Source of the DNA: Tianweitania populi | GTDB lineage: Bacteria > Pseudomonadota > Alphaproteobacteria > Rhizobiales > Rhizobiaceae | DNA length: 64,000 bases | NCBI RefSeq assembly: GCF_014652875.1 | Contig: NZ_BMZQ01000002.1 | Span: 1,299,501 to 1,363,500, forward strand | Direction of reading: 5' to 3' | In this document: one piece after another, positions 36,391-44,159 of the stretch | Layout: each line of letters opens with the position of its first letter | How positions within the stretch are numbered: the first letter of the stretch is position 1 | Notes under the pieces: generated by a model | Seen by the model: the letters and a program-made list of their open reading frames with translations, nothing else | Databases searched by the model: none | Told to the model about the DNA's origin: nothing | Program-made: the position numbers and the translations under genes

Positions 36391-37110
36391 TGCGCGACTG
36401 CGTCGAAGCATGGCGCGGTAACGTGCCTGGCTTCCTTTCAGATGGCGGTGCATGGCGTCCCGCGCGCCAGCTTCGTCGCCGGTCAGGATCGCTTCGATGA
36501 TCTGGCTGTGCTCGTTGTGGAGGTGGGCGATGTAGTCGCCGCCGGCCGTATCCGTTGCCTGAAGGGCGGCGCGGGGAATGACACCGCTGCCGACCATCGA
36601 TAGGAACTCGCGGAAGCGGGGATTGTTGGTGGCGTCCGCAATCGCCAGATGCAGAGCAAAGTCGGCTTCAGACGTTGCCTCGCCAGCTTCGAGCTGCGCC
36701 AACACCCGATTGTGGCATCCGATAATGGCTTCTTCCTGCTGCGGAGATCGGCGCACGGCCGCCAATCCTGCGGCTTCCACTTCCACTCCGGTCCTCAATT
36801 CGAGCACCTCGACCACGGACGATATGCGCTCATAATCGAGGTTCTGAAACGGCAGCGTATCAGGCACGGGTATTTCCCGCACGAACACGCCGGCGCCTTG
36901 CCGCGCTTCCACGAGACCGTCCGCCCGAAGGGCTGCGATCGCTTCACGGATAACCGTGCGACTGACGCCGAACGCTTCCGTCAGCTTGGCTTCGCTCGGC
37001 AGCTTTTCACCGGTGGCGAAGTTCCCGGCCTGGATGGATTGCCTGAGCTCCGAGCTGACTTTCGCGACGAGATTGCCTGCAGAGCGCTGCTTGCTTTTGT
37101 CGGGCTCCAT
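36382..37110 (-). CDS. GntR-family transcriptional regulator, FadR subfamily
   Basis: A 242-residue regulator with an N-terminal winged helix (about residues 10-80: SELRQSIQAGNFATGEKLPS, TEAFGVSRTVIREAIAALRA) and a helical FCD domain (about 95-235, with AEADFALHLAIADATNNPRF-like metal/ligand His and Asp residues and HNEHSQIIEAILTGD). It lies directly upstream of kdgD on the same strand, and local control of sugar-diacid breakdown is the natural reading. FCD regulators usually bind carboxylic acids. Confidence 0.93.
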   Translation of the reverse strand: MEPDKSKQRSAGNLVAKVSSELRQSIQAGNFATGEKLPSEAKLTEAFGVSRTVIREAIAALRADGLVEARQGAGVFVREIPVPDTLPFQNLDYERISSVVEVLELRTGVEVEAAGLAAVRRSPQQEEAIIGCHNRVLAQLEAGEATSEADFALHLAIADATNNPRFREFLSMVGSGVIPRAALQATDTAGGDYIAHLHNEHSQIIEAILTGDEAGARDAMHRHLKGSQARYRAMLRRSRANL

Positions 37111-37167
37111 GGATGCGTCTTTCTCATTGTCTTGCCGCGCGTATGCGCCAAGAGAAAGCAGAGCCGG

Positions 37168-37184
37168 AAGTTATAAGTCAAGTT
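37168..37184. promoter_or_regulatory. Candidate GntR operator/promoter element upstream of the GntR gene
   Basis: The sequence AAGTTATAAGTCAAGTT lies about 60 bases upstream of the GntR start and shares the TTATAA core and AAGTT/AACTT half-sites with 36374-36390. It may give autoregulation. Support is limited to this similarity. Confidence 0.35.
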
Positions 37185-37255
37185 TGGCTATGGGATCGAA
37201 GGTCAGCTTGAACATGTCGGATGGCTTCTCGCCGCATGGGTTGAAGCCCAGCGAT

Positions 37256-37885
37256 CTACGCCACTGTTTCCGCCTGGATCACCACCACCTGCGTACCGAC
37301 ATCGACGCGGTTGTAGAGGTCGATCACGTCGTGGTTGAGCATGCGGATGCAGCCGCTCGACATGGCGTGGCCGATCGATTTCGGCTGGTTGGTGCCGTGG
37401 ATGCGGAACATCGTGTCGCGGCCCTGGCGATAAAGATACATCGCGCGGGCGCCGAGCGGGTTGTTGGGGCCACCCGGCATGCCGCCGGCATATTGCTTAT
37501 AGCGCTCTTCGCGGCGGATCATGTTGGCCGTTGGGGTCCAACTGGGCCACTTCGCCTTGCGTCCGACCGTTGCACCACCGCTCAAGGCGAGGCCGGCGCG
37601 GCCGACGCTGATGGCGTAGCGGATGGCGCGGCCTTCACCCAGGATGAAGTAGAGGCGGCGTGCGGGCGTATCGACGACAACGGAGCCGGGCTTCAGCTTG
37701 GTGGGATAGTCGACGTCCTGCCGATGCAGTTCGGCCGGAAACACGTCGAGCGGCATCGCCGCCAGTGGGAATTCCTCGTCGGGAACGGCCGCATAGCTCA
37801 GGACTGGCGGCGGCACCTGCGATGTCGCACAGCCCGCGAGCAAGGAAGAGACTCCCAGAAGGAAGCTGCGGCGGGAAAGGGACAT
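37256..37885 (-). CDS. L,D-transpeptidase (YkuD/ErfK family), probable lipoprotein
   Basis: A 209-residue cell-wall enzyme. The N-terminus has SRRSFLLGVSSLLAGCATS, combining an RR-type start with a lipobox (LAGC), so it is probably a membrane-anchored lipoprotein. The YkuD domain (about 75-205) has the HGTN motif in FRIHGTNQPKSIGH and the catalytic SSGCIRM. Such enzymes make 3-3 peptidoglycan cross-links or attach proteins to the wall. It stands alone between the GntR gene and msrB. Confidence 0.93.
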   Translation of the reverse strand: MSLSRRSFLLGVSSLLAGCATSQVPPPVLSYAAVPDEEFPLAAMPLDVFPAELHRQDVDYPTKLKPGSVVVDTPARRLYFILGEGRAIRYAISVGRAGLALSGGATVGRKAKWPSWTPTANMIRREERYKQYAGGMPGGPNNPLGARAMYLYRQGRDTMFRIHGTNQPKSIGHAMSSGCIRMLNHDVIDLYNRVDVGTQVVVIQAETVA

Positions 37886-37948
37886 CGTGGCGCTCCGCGG
37901 ATTGTCAAAGACACAATCCGCGATAGACGCTTTATGGTTAATGAAGCC

Positions 37949-38380
37949 TTAGCAGGCCTCGCAGGCCTCTGAGTTGGCGGGCACGAAGTTCAGGGCTACG
38001 CCGTTGATGCAGTAGCGCAGATAGGTTGGCGGCGGACCGTCTTCGAAGACGTGTCCAAGATGGCTGCCGCAGCGCGCGCAATGGCATTCGGTTCGCACCA
38101 TGCCGTATGAGCGATCGACCGTGGTTTCGACGGAGCCTTCGACCGGATCGTTGAAGCTCGGCCAGCCGGTGCCGCTTTCAAACTTGAGCTTGGATTCAAA
38201 CAGCGGCTGGTCGCAGCCGGCACATTCGAAGGTGCCGGAGCGCTTCTCGTAAAGCAGCGCGCAGCTGCCGGGACGCTCCGTGCCGTGGCCGCGCATGACG
38301 GCATATTGTTCAGGCGTCAGCCGCTCGCGCCATTCGGCATCGGTGCGGGTGACGGGGTAGGCGGTTGTTGCGGTGTCCAT
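37949..38380 (-). CDS. msrB: Peptide-methionine (R)-S-oxide reductase
   Basis: A 143-residue MsrB. Two zinc-binding CxxC pairs (CAGC and CARC), the GTGWPSF motif and the catalytic Cys in RYCINGVALNF are all present. It reduces the R form of methionine sulfoxide in proteins using thioredoxin. No signal peptide, so cytoplasmic. Length is normal for the single-domain enzyme. Confidence 0.96.
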   Translation of the reverse strand: MDTATTAYPVTRTDAEWRERLTPEQYAVMRGHGTERPGSCALLYEKRSGTFECAGCDQPLFESKLKFESGTGWPSFNDPVEGSVETTVDRSYGMVRTECHCARCGSHLGHVFEDGPPPTYLRYCINGVALNFVPANSEACEAC

Positions 38381-38449
38381 GATCGGGATCCCTTGTTCGG
38401 GACCTTATGTAGGAAGCCGCGCCGCAGGGGGCCAGAGGTCGGTCCCTGC

Positions 38450-39640
38450 TCAATGCTTGCGCGACAACGCCTTTGTGGCTGCTTCCAGCCCGGTCAGGGT
38501 CAGCGGAAACATACGATCGCCGAAGATCTCGCGGATCATGCTGATCGAGTGCGTGTAGGGCCAAAGCCGCTCGGCACCGGGGTTGAGCCAGATCGTGCTT
38601 GGCCATTGCTGCAGCGCGCGTTGCAGCCAGACAGCGCCGGCTTCCGTGTTCCAGTGCTCCACCGAGCCGCCGGGATGCGCGATCTCGTAGGGGCTCATGG
38701 AGGCATCGCCGACAAAGATCGCTTTATAGTCGGGACCATAGCGATGCAGCACGTCGAACGTCGGGATGACCTCCGCATGACGGCGGCGATTGTCCTTCCA
38801 CACGCCCTCATAAAGGCAGTTGTGGAAGTAGAAATATTCCAGCTGGCGGAACTCGGCGCGAGCGGCGGAAAACAGCTCCTCGACGATTCTGATGTGACCG
38901 TCCATCGATCCGCCGACATCGAAAAACATCAGCAGCTTCACGGCATTGCGGCGTTCGGGACGGGTTTGCACGTCGAGATAGCCGTGTTCGGCCGTGGCAT
39001 GGATCGTGCCGGGCAGGTCGAGTTCTTCGGCCGCCCCTTCTCGCACCCAGCGGCGCAAACGCTTCAGAGCGACCTTGATGTTGCGGGTGCCGAGTTCGAC
39101 GGAATCATCGAAGTTGCGAAACTCGCGCTTGTCCCAGACCTTCACGGCGCGGCGATGCCGGCTTTCATCCTGGCCGATCCGCACGCCTTCAGGGTTGTAG
39201 CCATAGGCGCCGAAGGGCGACGTGCCGGCCGTGCCGATCCACTTCGAGCCGCCCTGATGCCGGCCTTTCTGTTCCTCAAGACGCTGTTTCAGCGTTTCCA
39301 TCAGCTTGTCAAAGCCACCTAGGGCCTCGACCAGCTTCTTTTCCTCGTCGGTCAGATGCTTTTCAGCCAGGCGCCGCAGCCATTCCTCGGGAAGGCTGGC
39401 GGCATCAATCCCGCCTTCGCCGGTGACGGCATCCAGGCCTTTGAAGACATGGGCAAAGACTTGGTCGAAGCGGTCGATGTGGCGTTCGTCTTTCACCAGC
39501 GCTGCGCGGGCGAGATAATAAAAACCCTCGACGTCATACTCGACGAGACCGGCCTCCAACCCTTCGAGCAGGCTCAGATATTCGCGAAGCGAAACCGGAA
39601 CGCGCGCGGCCTTGAGCTCGAGGAAGAAGGGGATGAACAT
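38450..39640 (-). CDS. VWA domain-containing protein (CoxE-like)
   Basis: A 396-residue protein with the CoxE-type N-terminus (FIPFFLELKAARVPVSLREY) and a C-terminal von Willebrand A domain whose metal site is partly altered (LLMFFDVGGSMDGH, where DxSxS reads DVGGS). CoxE-like proteins work with MoxR-type AAA+ ATPases, which here is encoded upstream (40112-40951), as a chaperone pair for metalloenzyme or complex assembly. A GNAT gene lies between them with 12-base gaps on each side. Confidence 0.88.
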   Translation of the reverse strand: MFIPFFLELKAARVPVSLREYLSLLEGLEAGLVEYDVEGFYYLARAALVKDERHIDRFDQVFAHVFKGLDAVTGEGGIDAASLPEEWLRRLAEKHLTDEEKKLVEALGGFDKLMETLKQRLEEQKGRHQGGSKWIGTAGTSPFGAYGYNPEGVRIGQDESRHRRAVKVWDKREFRNFDDSVELGTRNIKVALKRLRRWVREGAAEELDLPGTIHATAEHGYLDVQTRPERRNAVKLLMFFDVGGSMDGHIRIVEELFSAARAEFRQLEYFYFHNCLYEGVWKDNRRRHAEVIPTFDVLHRYGPDYKAIFVGDASMSPYEIAHPGGSVEHWNTEAGAVWLQRALQQWPSTIWLNPGAERLWPYTHSISMIREIFGDRMFPLTLTGLEAATKALSRKH

Positions 39641-39652
39641 CGCTTGCCGCCG

Positions 39653-40099
39653 TTATTCGATCCGGTAGCGAAGGAAGCCGGTATTCTTGGCGACGCGGTC
39701 GTAGAGCTGCCGTGCCGTGGCATTGGACTCGTGAGTGAGCCAGTACACGTTCGTCACGCCATCTTCGGCTGCAATGCGCTTCACGGCCTCGATCAGCACG
39801 CGCCCCAAGCCCGTGCCGCGGCGTTCGGGATCGACATAGAGGTCTTGCAGATAGCAGTTATTGGCGACCGCCCAGGTGGTGCGGTGGTACATGAAATGCA
39901 CCAGCCCCATCGGCTTGGTGTGGGTCACCGCAAGCAAACACTTCGGCTCGAACTCGCCCGGCGTGTGCAACCGTTTCCATGTCTCGACATACACCTCTTC
40001 CGGCACCTTCGCCTCGTAGAAGTCGAGATAGTCAGTCCAGAGCCGGCGCCAGTCCGCTTCGTCATCCAGCGTGGGCGGGCGAACTTCCATACCTTCCAT
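39653..40099 (-). CDS. GNAT family N-acetyltransferase
   Basis: A 148-residue acetyltransferase with the acetyl-CoA-binding motif in LYVDPERRGTGLGRVLIEAV and the C-terminal NVYWLTHESNATARQLYDRV typical of the family. The target is unknown. It lies inside a tight operon between a MoxR ATPase and its VWA partner, so it could modify a component of that system, or may simply be co-transcribed. ATG 40090 is an alternative start. Confidence 0.9.
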   Translation of the reverse strand: MEGMEVRPPTLDDEADWRRLWTDYLDFYEAKVPEEVYVETWKRLHTPGEFEPKCLLAVTHTKPMGLVHFMYHRTTWAVANNCYLQDLYVDPERRGTGLGRVLIEAVKRIAAEDGVTNVYWLTHESNATARQLYDRVAKNTGFLRYRIE

Positions 40100-40111
40100 A
40101 GCCGAAACTCC

Positions 40112-40951
40112 TCAGCCTTGCCGCCGGGCCATGAAGGCCAGGCGTTCAAACAGATGCACGTCCTGCTCGTTCTTCAACAAGGCGCCATGCAGTTTCGGCA
40201 GTGCGTGTCTGGGATCGGCGCGCAGGTCTTCGGGTTCGATATCGTCCGCCACTAGCAGGCGGATCCAGTCGAGCGCTTCGGACGTCGACGGCTTCTTCTT
40301 CAGACCGGGTACGTCGCGAATTTCGTAAAAGCGGGTCAGCGCGGCGCGGACCAGATTCTGCTTGATGCCGGGGTAATGGACATCAACAATCTTCTGCAGC
40401 GTTTCGGCTTCCGGAAAGCGGATGTAGTGGAAGAAGCAGCGGCGGAGAAAGGCGTCCGGCAGCTCCTTTTCGTTGTTCGATGTGATGATGACGATCGGGC
40501 GGATGGCAGCGCGGATCGTTTCGCCGGTCTCATAGACATAGAACTCGTTTCGATCGAGCTCCTGCAGGAGATCGTTGGGAAACTCGATGTCGGCCTTGTC
40601 GATCTCGTCGATCAGGAGCACGACCTTCTTACCGGCCGCAAACGCATCCCACAGCTTGCCGCGACGGATGTAGTTGGCGATGTCGTTGAAGCGCGGATTG
40701 CCCAACTGGCTGTCGCGCAGCCGCGACACGGCGTCATATTCATAAAGGCCCTGCTGCGCCTTGGTGGTGGATTTCACGTTCCATTCGATGAAGTCCAGCC
40801 CCAGCGCCGCAGCCACCTGCCGGGCCAGTTCGGTCTTGCCGGTGCCAGGCTCGCCTTTCACCAGAAGCGGGCGCTCCAAAGCGATGGCGGCGTTGACTGC
40901 GACCATCAGATCCTTGTCGGCAACATAGGCCGCGGTGCCTTCAAAACGCAT
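40112..40951 (-). CDS. MoxR-type AAA+ ATPase
   Basis: A 279-residue AAA+ protein: Walker A GEPGTGKT, Walker B VVLLIDEIDKAD, sensor IVIITSNNEKELPDAFLRRC and the lid helix region after residue 190. MoxR ATPases remodel or insert cofactors into target complexes together with VWA-domain partners; the CoxE-like partner is encoded two genes downstream in the same operon. Confidence 0.94.
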   Translation of the reverse strand: MRFEGTAAYVADKDLMVAVNAAIALERPLLVKGEPGTGKTELARQVAAALGLDFIEWNVKSTTKAQQGLYEYDAVSRLRDSQLGNPRFNDIANYIRRGKLWDAFAAGKKVVLLIDEIDKADIEFPNDLLQELDRNEFYVYETGETIRAAIRPIVIITSNNEKELPDAFLRRCFFHYIRFPEAETLQKIVDVHYPGIKQNLVRAALTRFYEIRDVPGLKKKPSTSEALDWIRLLVADDIEPEDLRADPRHALPKLHGALLKNEQDVHLFERLAFMARRQG

Positions 40952-41093
40952 GAAGCTTGGTTCTCCCGACAGGGTGCGGTCAGACCGCGTTCTCCTGGCA
41001 TATGTGCCTGCGCAAAGACCGACGGCAAGGCGCTTCCTGGCTGAACCTGTTGCGCCAGTGTTCGTTTGTTCATGTCAACAGGACCAAACCGAC

Positions 41094-41486
41094 ATGACCG
41101 ATCCGCAGCAACGCCGCCTTTTCAGCATCCTCGTCGCGATCTTTGCCCTGATTCCGGTTGCGGCCGGCTTGGCGGGTCTTCTGCTCGGACCGCGCTTTCT
41201 GGGGGTACAGGCGCCGTGGCCGGCCGACCTTGGCAGTCATTTCCGCTTTCTATCCGGCATTTTCCTGGCCATGGGCGTCGTCTGGTGGAGCTGCCTGGCT
41301 GATCTCCAGAACACGAGGGGACGCTTCCGTTTGCTGGCTTTGCTGACGATCTGCGGCGGGCTTGCGCGGCTTGTTTCGCTGTTTGTCGACGGCCAGCCTT
41401 CGCTCGGTCATCTCGGCGGGCTTGTCATGGAGCTCAGCGTCGTTCCCTTGCTGACGCTGTGGCACTTCAGGCTTTTCGGACGCTGA
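41094..41486 (+). CDS. DUF4345 family membrane protein
   Basis: A 130-residue protein with four hydrophobic segments (LFSILVAIFALIPVAAGLAG, FRFLSGIFLAMGVVWWSCLA, LLALLTICGGLARLVSLF and the last near 108-126). The GSHFRFLSGIF and GGLARLVS motifs are typical of DUF4345, whose function is unknown. ATG 41094 is chosen because the domain begins there; the frame open from 40935 overlaps the moxR promoter. It lies upstream of the probable 6S RNA gene. Confidence 0.85.
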   Translation: MTDPQQRRLFSILVAIFALIPVAAGLAGLLLGPRFLGVQAPWPADLGSHFRFLSGIFLAMGVVWWSCLADLQNTRGRFRLLALLTICGGLARLVSLFVDGQPSLGHLGGLVMELSVVPLLTLWHFRLFGR

Positions 41487-41504
41487 GGCCTCTGGTCAAG
41501 CGCG

Positions 41505-41665
41505 GTTTGCAGGACTATCTGTGGTGTCGGCGTTCTGGGCTTCCCGACAGAAGTAACATATTCTCGGGGCCTTATTGATCTCTAGGGAGCTGTCCCTGTT
41601 TAGACCCGTGGGTTTGGACACACGGCGCCCACCTACTATGTAGGTTCCCGGGATCGATCTCTTCA
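41505..41665 (+). ncRNA. ssrS: Probable 6S RNA
   Basis: The 300-base gap before the 5-formyl-THF cyclo-ligase gene is the usual place for 6S RNA in proteobacteria. Within it, CTCGGGGCCTTATTGATC recalls the conserved CCGAGAAGCCTTAAAAC segment of the E. coli RNA, and the 3' half has GGCGCCCACCTAC, TATGTAGGT (a CCTAC/GTAGG hairpin) and CCCGGGATCGATC as in alphaproteobacterial members. 6S RNA mimics an open promoter and binds sigma-70 RNA polymerase. Ends are approximate; the call rests on recall of family patterns and gene context. Confidence 0.6.
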
Positions 41666-41792
41666 TCGGTCGTTCTGGATCGCCACTTTCATCGGAATTT
41701 TTCGGAAAAACTCTCCGGTTTCTCGCCGAAACAGGCCGATTTCTTCCGCTATTTTGATCGCTTTTTCCGGTTTTCCTCGCCATAACCGGTCG

Positions 41793-42371
41793 ATGGACAC
41801 GGCTGTCTTCAAGAAAACCCTCCGCTCGGAAACGCTCAGACGTCGCGACGCCCTGTCGCCGGATTTCCGGGCCAAGGCTGCTCATGAGATGGCTGAACGC
41901 GTCGACGAGTTCGGCATTGCCAAAGGCACGGTGGTGTCCGGCTTCTGGCCGATGCGCACCGAGGTCGACGTGCATCCGTTGATGGCTGCTTTGGCGGAAA
42001 GTGGCGCACGGATTTGTCTCCCGGCGATCCTCGACAAGACCACCATCGTGTTTCGCGAGTATTTTCCCGATGGCGAAATGATCGACATGGGCTTCGGCAC
42101 GATGGGGCCATCGGAAACGGCCGCAGTGCTCGACCCGACCGTGATGCTGGTGCCCCTGGTTGCCTTCGACGGGCGAGGGCACCGCATCGGCTATGGCGCG
42201 GGCTATTATGATCGCGCGATCGCCGGCCTGCATGCCAAGGGTATTCTGCCGCGCTTGATCGGGGTGGCGTTCGACTGCCAGCAGGTGGAGTTCGTGCCGG
42301 ATGAGCCGCATGATGTGCGGCTAGCGGAAATGCTGACAGAGAGCGGCTTGCGCCCATTCGAGCCGGGCTGA
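41793..42371 (+). CDS. 5-formyltetrahydrofolate cyclo-ligase
   Basis: A 192-residue enzyme of folate metabolism that converts 5-formyl-THF to 5,10-methenyl-THF with ATP. The family signature GRGHRIGYGAGYYDRAI (ATP/Mg2+ and substrate loop) is present, as are MRTEVDVHPLM and LVPLVAFD. ATG 41793 is chosen because the conserved N-terminal basic region (KTLRSETLRRRDAL) follows it. The preceding probable 6S RNA is a conserved partner of this gene. Confidence 0.94.
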   Translation: MDTAVFKKTLRSETLRRRDALSPDFRAKAAHEMAERVDEFGIAKGTVVSGFWPMRTEVDVHPLMAALAESGARICLPAILDKTTIVFREYFPDGEMIDMGFGTMGPSETAAVLDPTVMLVPLVAFDGRGHRIGYGAGYYDRAIAGLHAKGILPRLIGVAFDCQQVEFVPDEPHDVRLAEMLTESGLRPFEPG

Positions 42372-42420
42372 TAGGACACGTCTCAAAGCTGGCTGATCAA
42401 TGCGCCGGCGGAGGTTTGTG

Positions 42421-43245
42421 GTGCGACTTCTCTTCCTCGGCGACATGGTAGGCAAATCCGGACGGACGGCAGTGTGGGAGCGGTTGCCGGGCCTGATTGC
42501 CGACCTCAAGCTCGACTTCACCATCGTCAATGGCGAGAACGCGGCCGGCGGCTTCGGCATCACCGAAGATATTTTCCACGAGACGATCAAGGCCGGCGCC
42601 GATGTGGTGACCACCGGCAACCATGTCTGGGATCAGCGCGAGGCACTTGGCTTTGCCGCGCGCGAAGACCGCTTCCTGCGCCCGGCCAACTTTCCCAAAG
42701 GCACGCCGGGCAAGGGCGCCGGGCTCTACATCGCCAAGAATGGCGCACGCGTCATGGTGTCGAACATCATGGGCCGCATCTTCATGCATCCCGAGTTGGA
42801 CGATCCGTTTCAGGCCGGCGAGCGCGAGTTGGCGGCTTGTCCACTGGGCGAACAGGCGGATGCGGTGGTGTTCGACTTTCATGCCGAGGCGACCAGCGAG
42901 AAGGTCTGCTTCGGCCACTTCGTGGACGGCCGCGCCAGCCTGGTTATCGGCACGCATACGCATCAGCCGACGGGTGACCATCAGATCCTGAATGGCGGCA
43001 CGGGCTATATGTCGGATGCCGGCATGTGCGGCGATTATGACTCATCGCTTGGAATGGACAAGGAAGAGCCGTTGAACCGCTTTCTATCCAAAGTGCCGAA
43101 GGGCCGCATGGAAGCCGCTAGTGGACCGGCGACGATCTGCGGCGTCGGCGTGCAGATTTCCGACCGCACCGGACTGGCGGAAAAGATCGCGCCGCTGCGG
43201 CTTGGACCGCGCCTGGAAGAAACGATCCCGGCCTTCTGGCAATAG
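42421..43245 (+). CDS. TIGR00282-family metallophosphoesterase (YmdB-like)
   Basis: A 274-residue calcineurin-like phosphoesterase. Metal-site motifs: LFLGDMVGKSGR at the N-terminus, VNGENAAGG, TTGNHVWDQRE, FHAEATSEK and GTHTHQPTGDHQIL. YmdB-like enzymes hydrolyse 2',3'-cyclic nucleotides. GTG 42421 is preferred over ATG 42400 because GGAGG at 42410-42414 lies 6 bases upstream. It is 49 bases after the cyclo-ligase gene, a common pairing in Rhizobiales. Confidence 0.92.
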   Translation: MRLLFLGDMVGKSGRTAVWERLPGLIADLKLDFTIVNGENAAGGFGITEDIFHETIKAGADVVTTGNHVWDQREALGFAAREDRFLRPANFPKGTPGKGAGLYIAKNGARVMVSNIMGRIFMHPELDDPFQAGERELAACPLGEQADAVVFDFHAEATSEKVCFGHFVDGRASLVIGTHTHQPTGDHQILNGGTGYMSDAGMCGDYDSSLGMDKEEPLNRFLSKVPKGRMEAASGPATICGVGVQISDRTGLAEKIAPLRLGPRLEETIPAFWQ

Positions 43246-43364
43246 CGCGCGCAGCGATGACAGGCCTGTGATAACGGGAATGTCAGAAGTGATCGTGTTG
43301 TAGAAGCCGAAATTGACCCTACGTCTTGCCGACTTTTACCGGCAAAGAGAGGGATTTTCAGGCC

Positions 43365-44117
43365 GTGGCCGAGTATTTCGGGTTTATCAACGATCCAACA
43401 GCATGGGTCGCGCTGGCGACGCTGGTCGTCATGGAGATCGTGCTGGGGATCGACAATCTGATCTTCATCTCGATCCTCACCAACAAGCTCCCGCCTGAAA
43501 AGCAGCAGTTTGCGCGCCGCCTCGGCATCGGTGCAGCGCTGGTGCTGCGTCTCGGCCTGCTTTTCACCATCTCCATCATCGTTCAGCTGACCGAGCCGGT
43601 TTTCACCGCCTTCGATATCGCCTTCTCCTGGAAGGACCTCATCCTGATCGCCGGTGGCCTGTTCCTTGTCTGGAAGGCGACCAAGGAAATCCACCATACG
43701 GTGGATGTCGAAGACGATAAGGGCAACATGGTCGGCAACACCGTTCAGTTGACGGTGGGCTCGGCGATCGTTCAGATCCTCGTGCTGGATCTCGTGTTTT
43801 CGGTCGACTCGATCATCACGGCCGTCGGCATGACCGACCACATCGCGATCATGTTCATCGCCGTCATCGCGGCCGTGACCGTGATGCTTGTGGCAGCCGA
43901 GCCGCTGTCGCGCTTCATCGCCAAGAACCCGACCATCGTCATGCTGGCGCTGTCGTTCCTCCTGATGATCGGCATGACGCTGATCGCCGAAGGTTTCCAC
44001 TTCCATGTGCCCAAGGGCTACATCTATGCCGCTATGGGCTTCTCGGCGGCGGTGGAAGCGCTCAACATGTTTGCGCGGCGACGCAAGACGCGGGTCAAGA
44101 CGACCAGCCTGCACTAA
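43365..44117 (+). CDS. TerC family integral membrane protein
   Basis: A 250-residue membrane protein with about seven helices and the TerC hallmarks [20 protein letters not shown] and [20 protein letters not shown], each with acidic residues in the membrane. TerC proteins are linked to metal (often manganese) export and to metalation of exported enzymes. GTG 43365 with GAGAGGG upstream gives the usual N-terminus ([15 protein letters not shown]); a TTG at 43326 is an alternative. A 6-bp hairpin TTGCCG/CGGCAA at 43326-43345 lies in the leader. I do not see a yybP-ykoY riboswitch. Confidence 0.9.
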   Translation: MAEYFGFINDPTAWVALATLVVMEIVLGIDNLIFISILTNKLPPEKQQFARRLGIGAALVLRLGLLFTISIIVQLTEPVFTAFDIAFSWKDLILIAGGLFLVWKATKEIHHTVDVEDDKGNMVGNTVQLTVGSAIVQILVLDLVFSVDSIITAVGMTDHIAIMFIAVIAAVTVMLVAAEPLSRFIAKNPTIVMLALSFLLMIGMTLIAEGFHFHVPKGYIYAAMGFSAAVEALNMFARRRKTRVKTTSLH

Positions 44118-44130
44118 GCTGTATCTATCA

Positions 44131-44158
44131 AAAAAGGCCCGCTTCGGCGGGCCTTTTT
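44131..44158. terminator. Bidirectional intrinsic terminator
   Basis: Arms AAAAAGGCCCGC (44131-44142) and GCGGGCCTTTTT (44147-44158) with a TTCG tetraloop. It ends terC on the + strand and the exporter gene on the minus strand, whose stop is at 44160. Confidence 0.93.
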
Positions 44159-44159
44159 C

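Noticed and set aside
36956-37972. 338-codon open frame on the + strand
   Set aside because: It lies antisense to the gntR 5' end and the whole L,D-transpeptidase gene, which have clear domains; composition is that of a high-G+C shadow frame.
43246-43364. Manganese (yybP-ykoY) riboswitch upstream of terC
   Set aside because: A short hairpin is present at 43326-43345, but the conserved loop sequences of that riboswitch are not visible.
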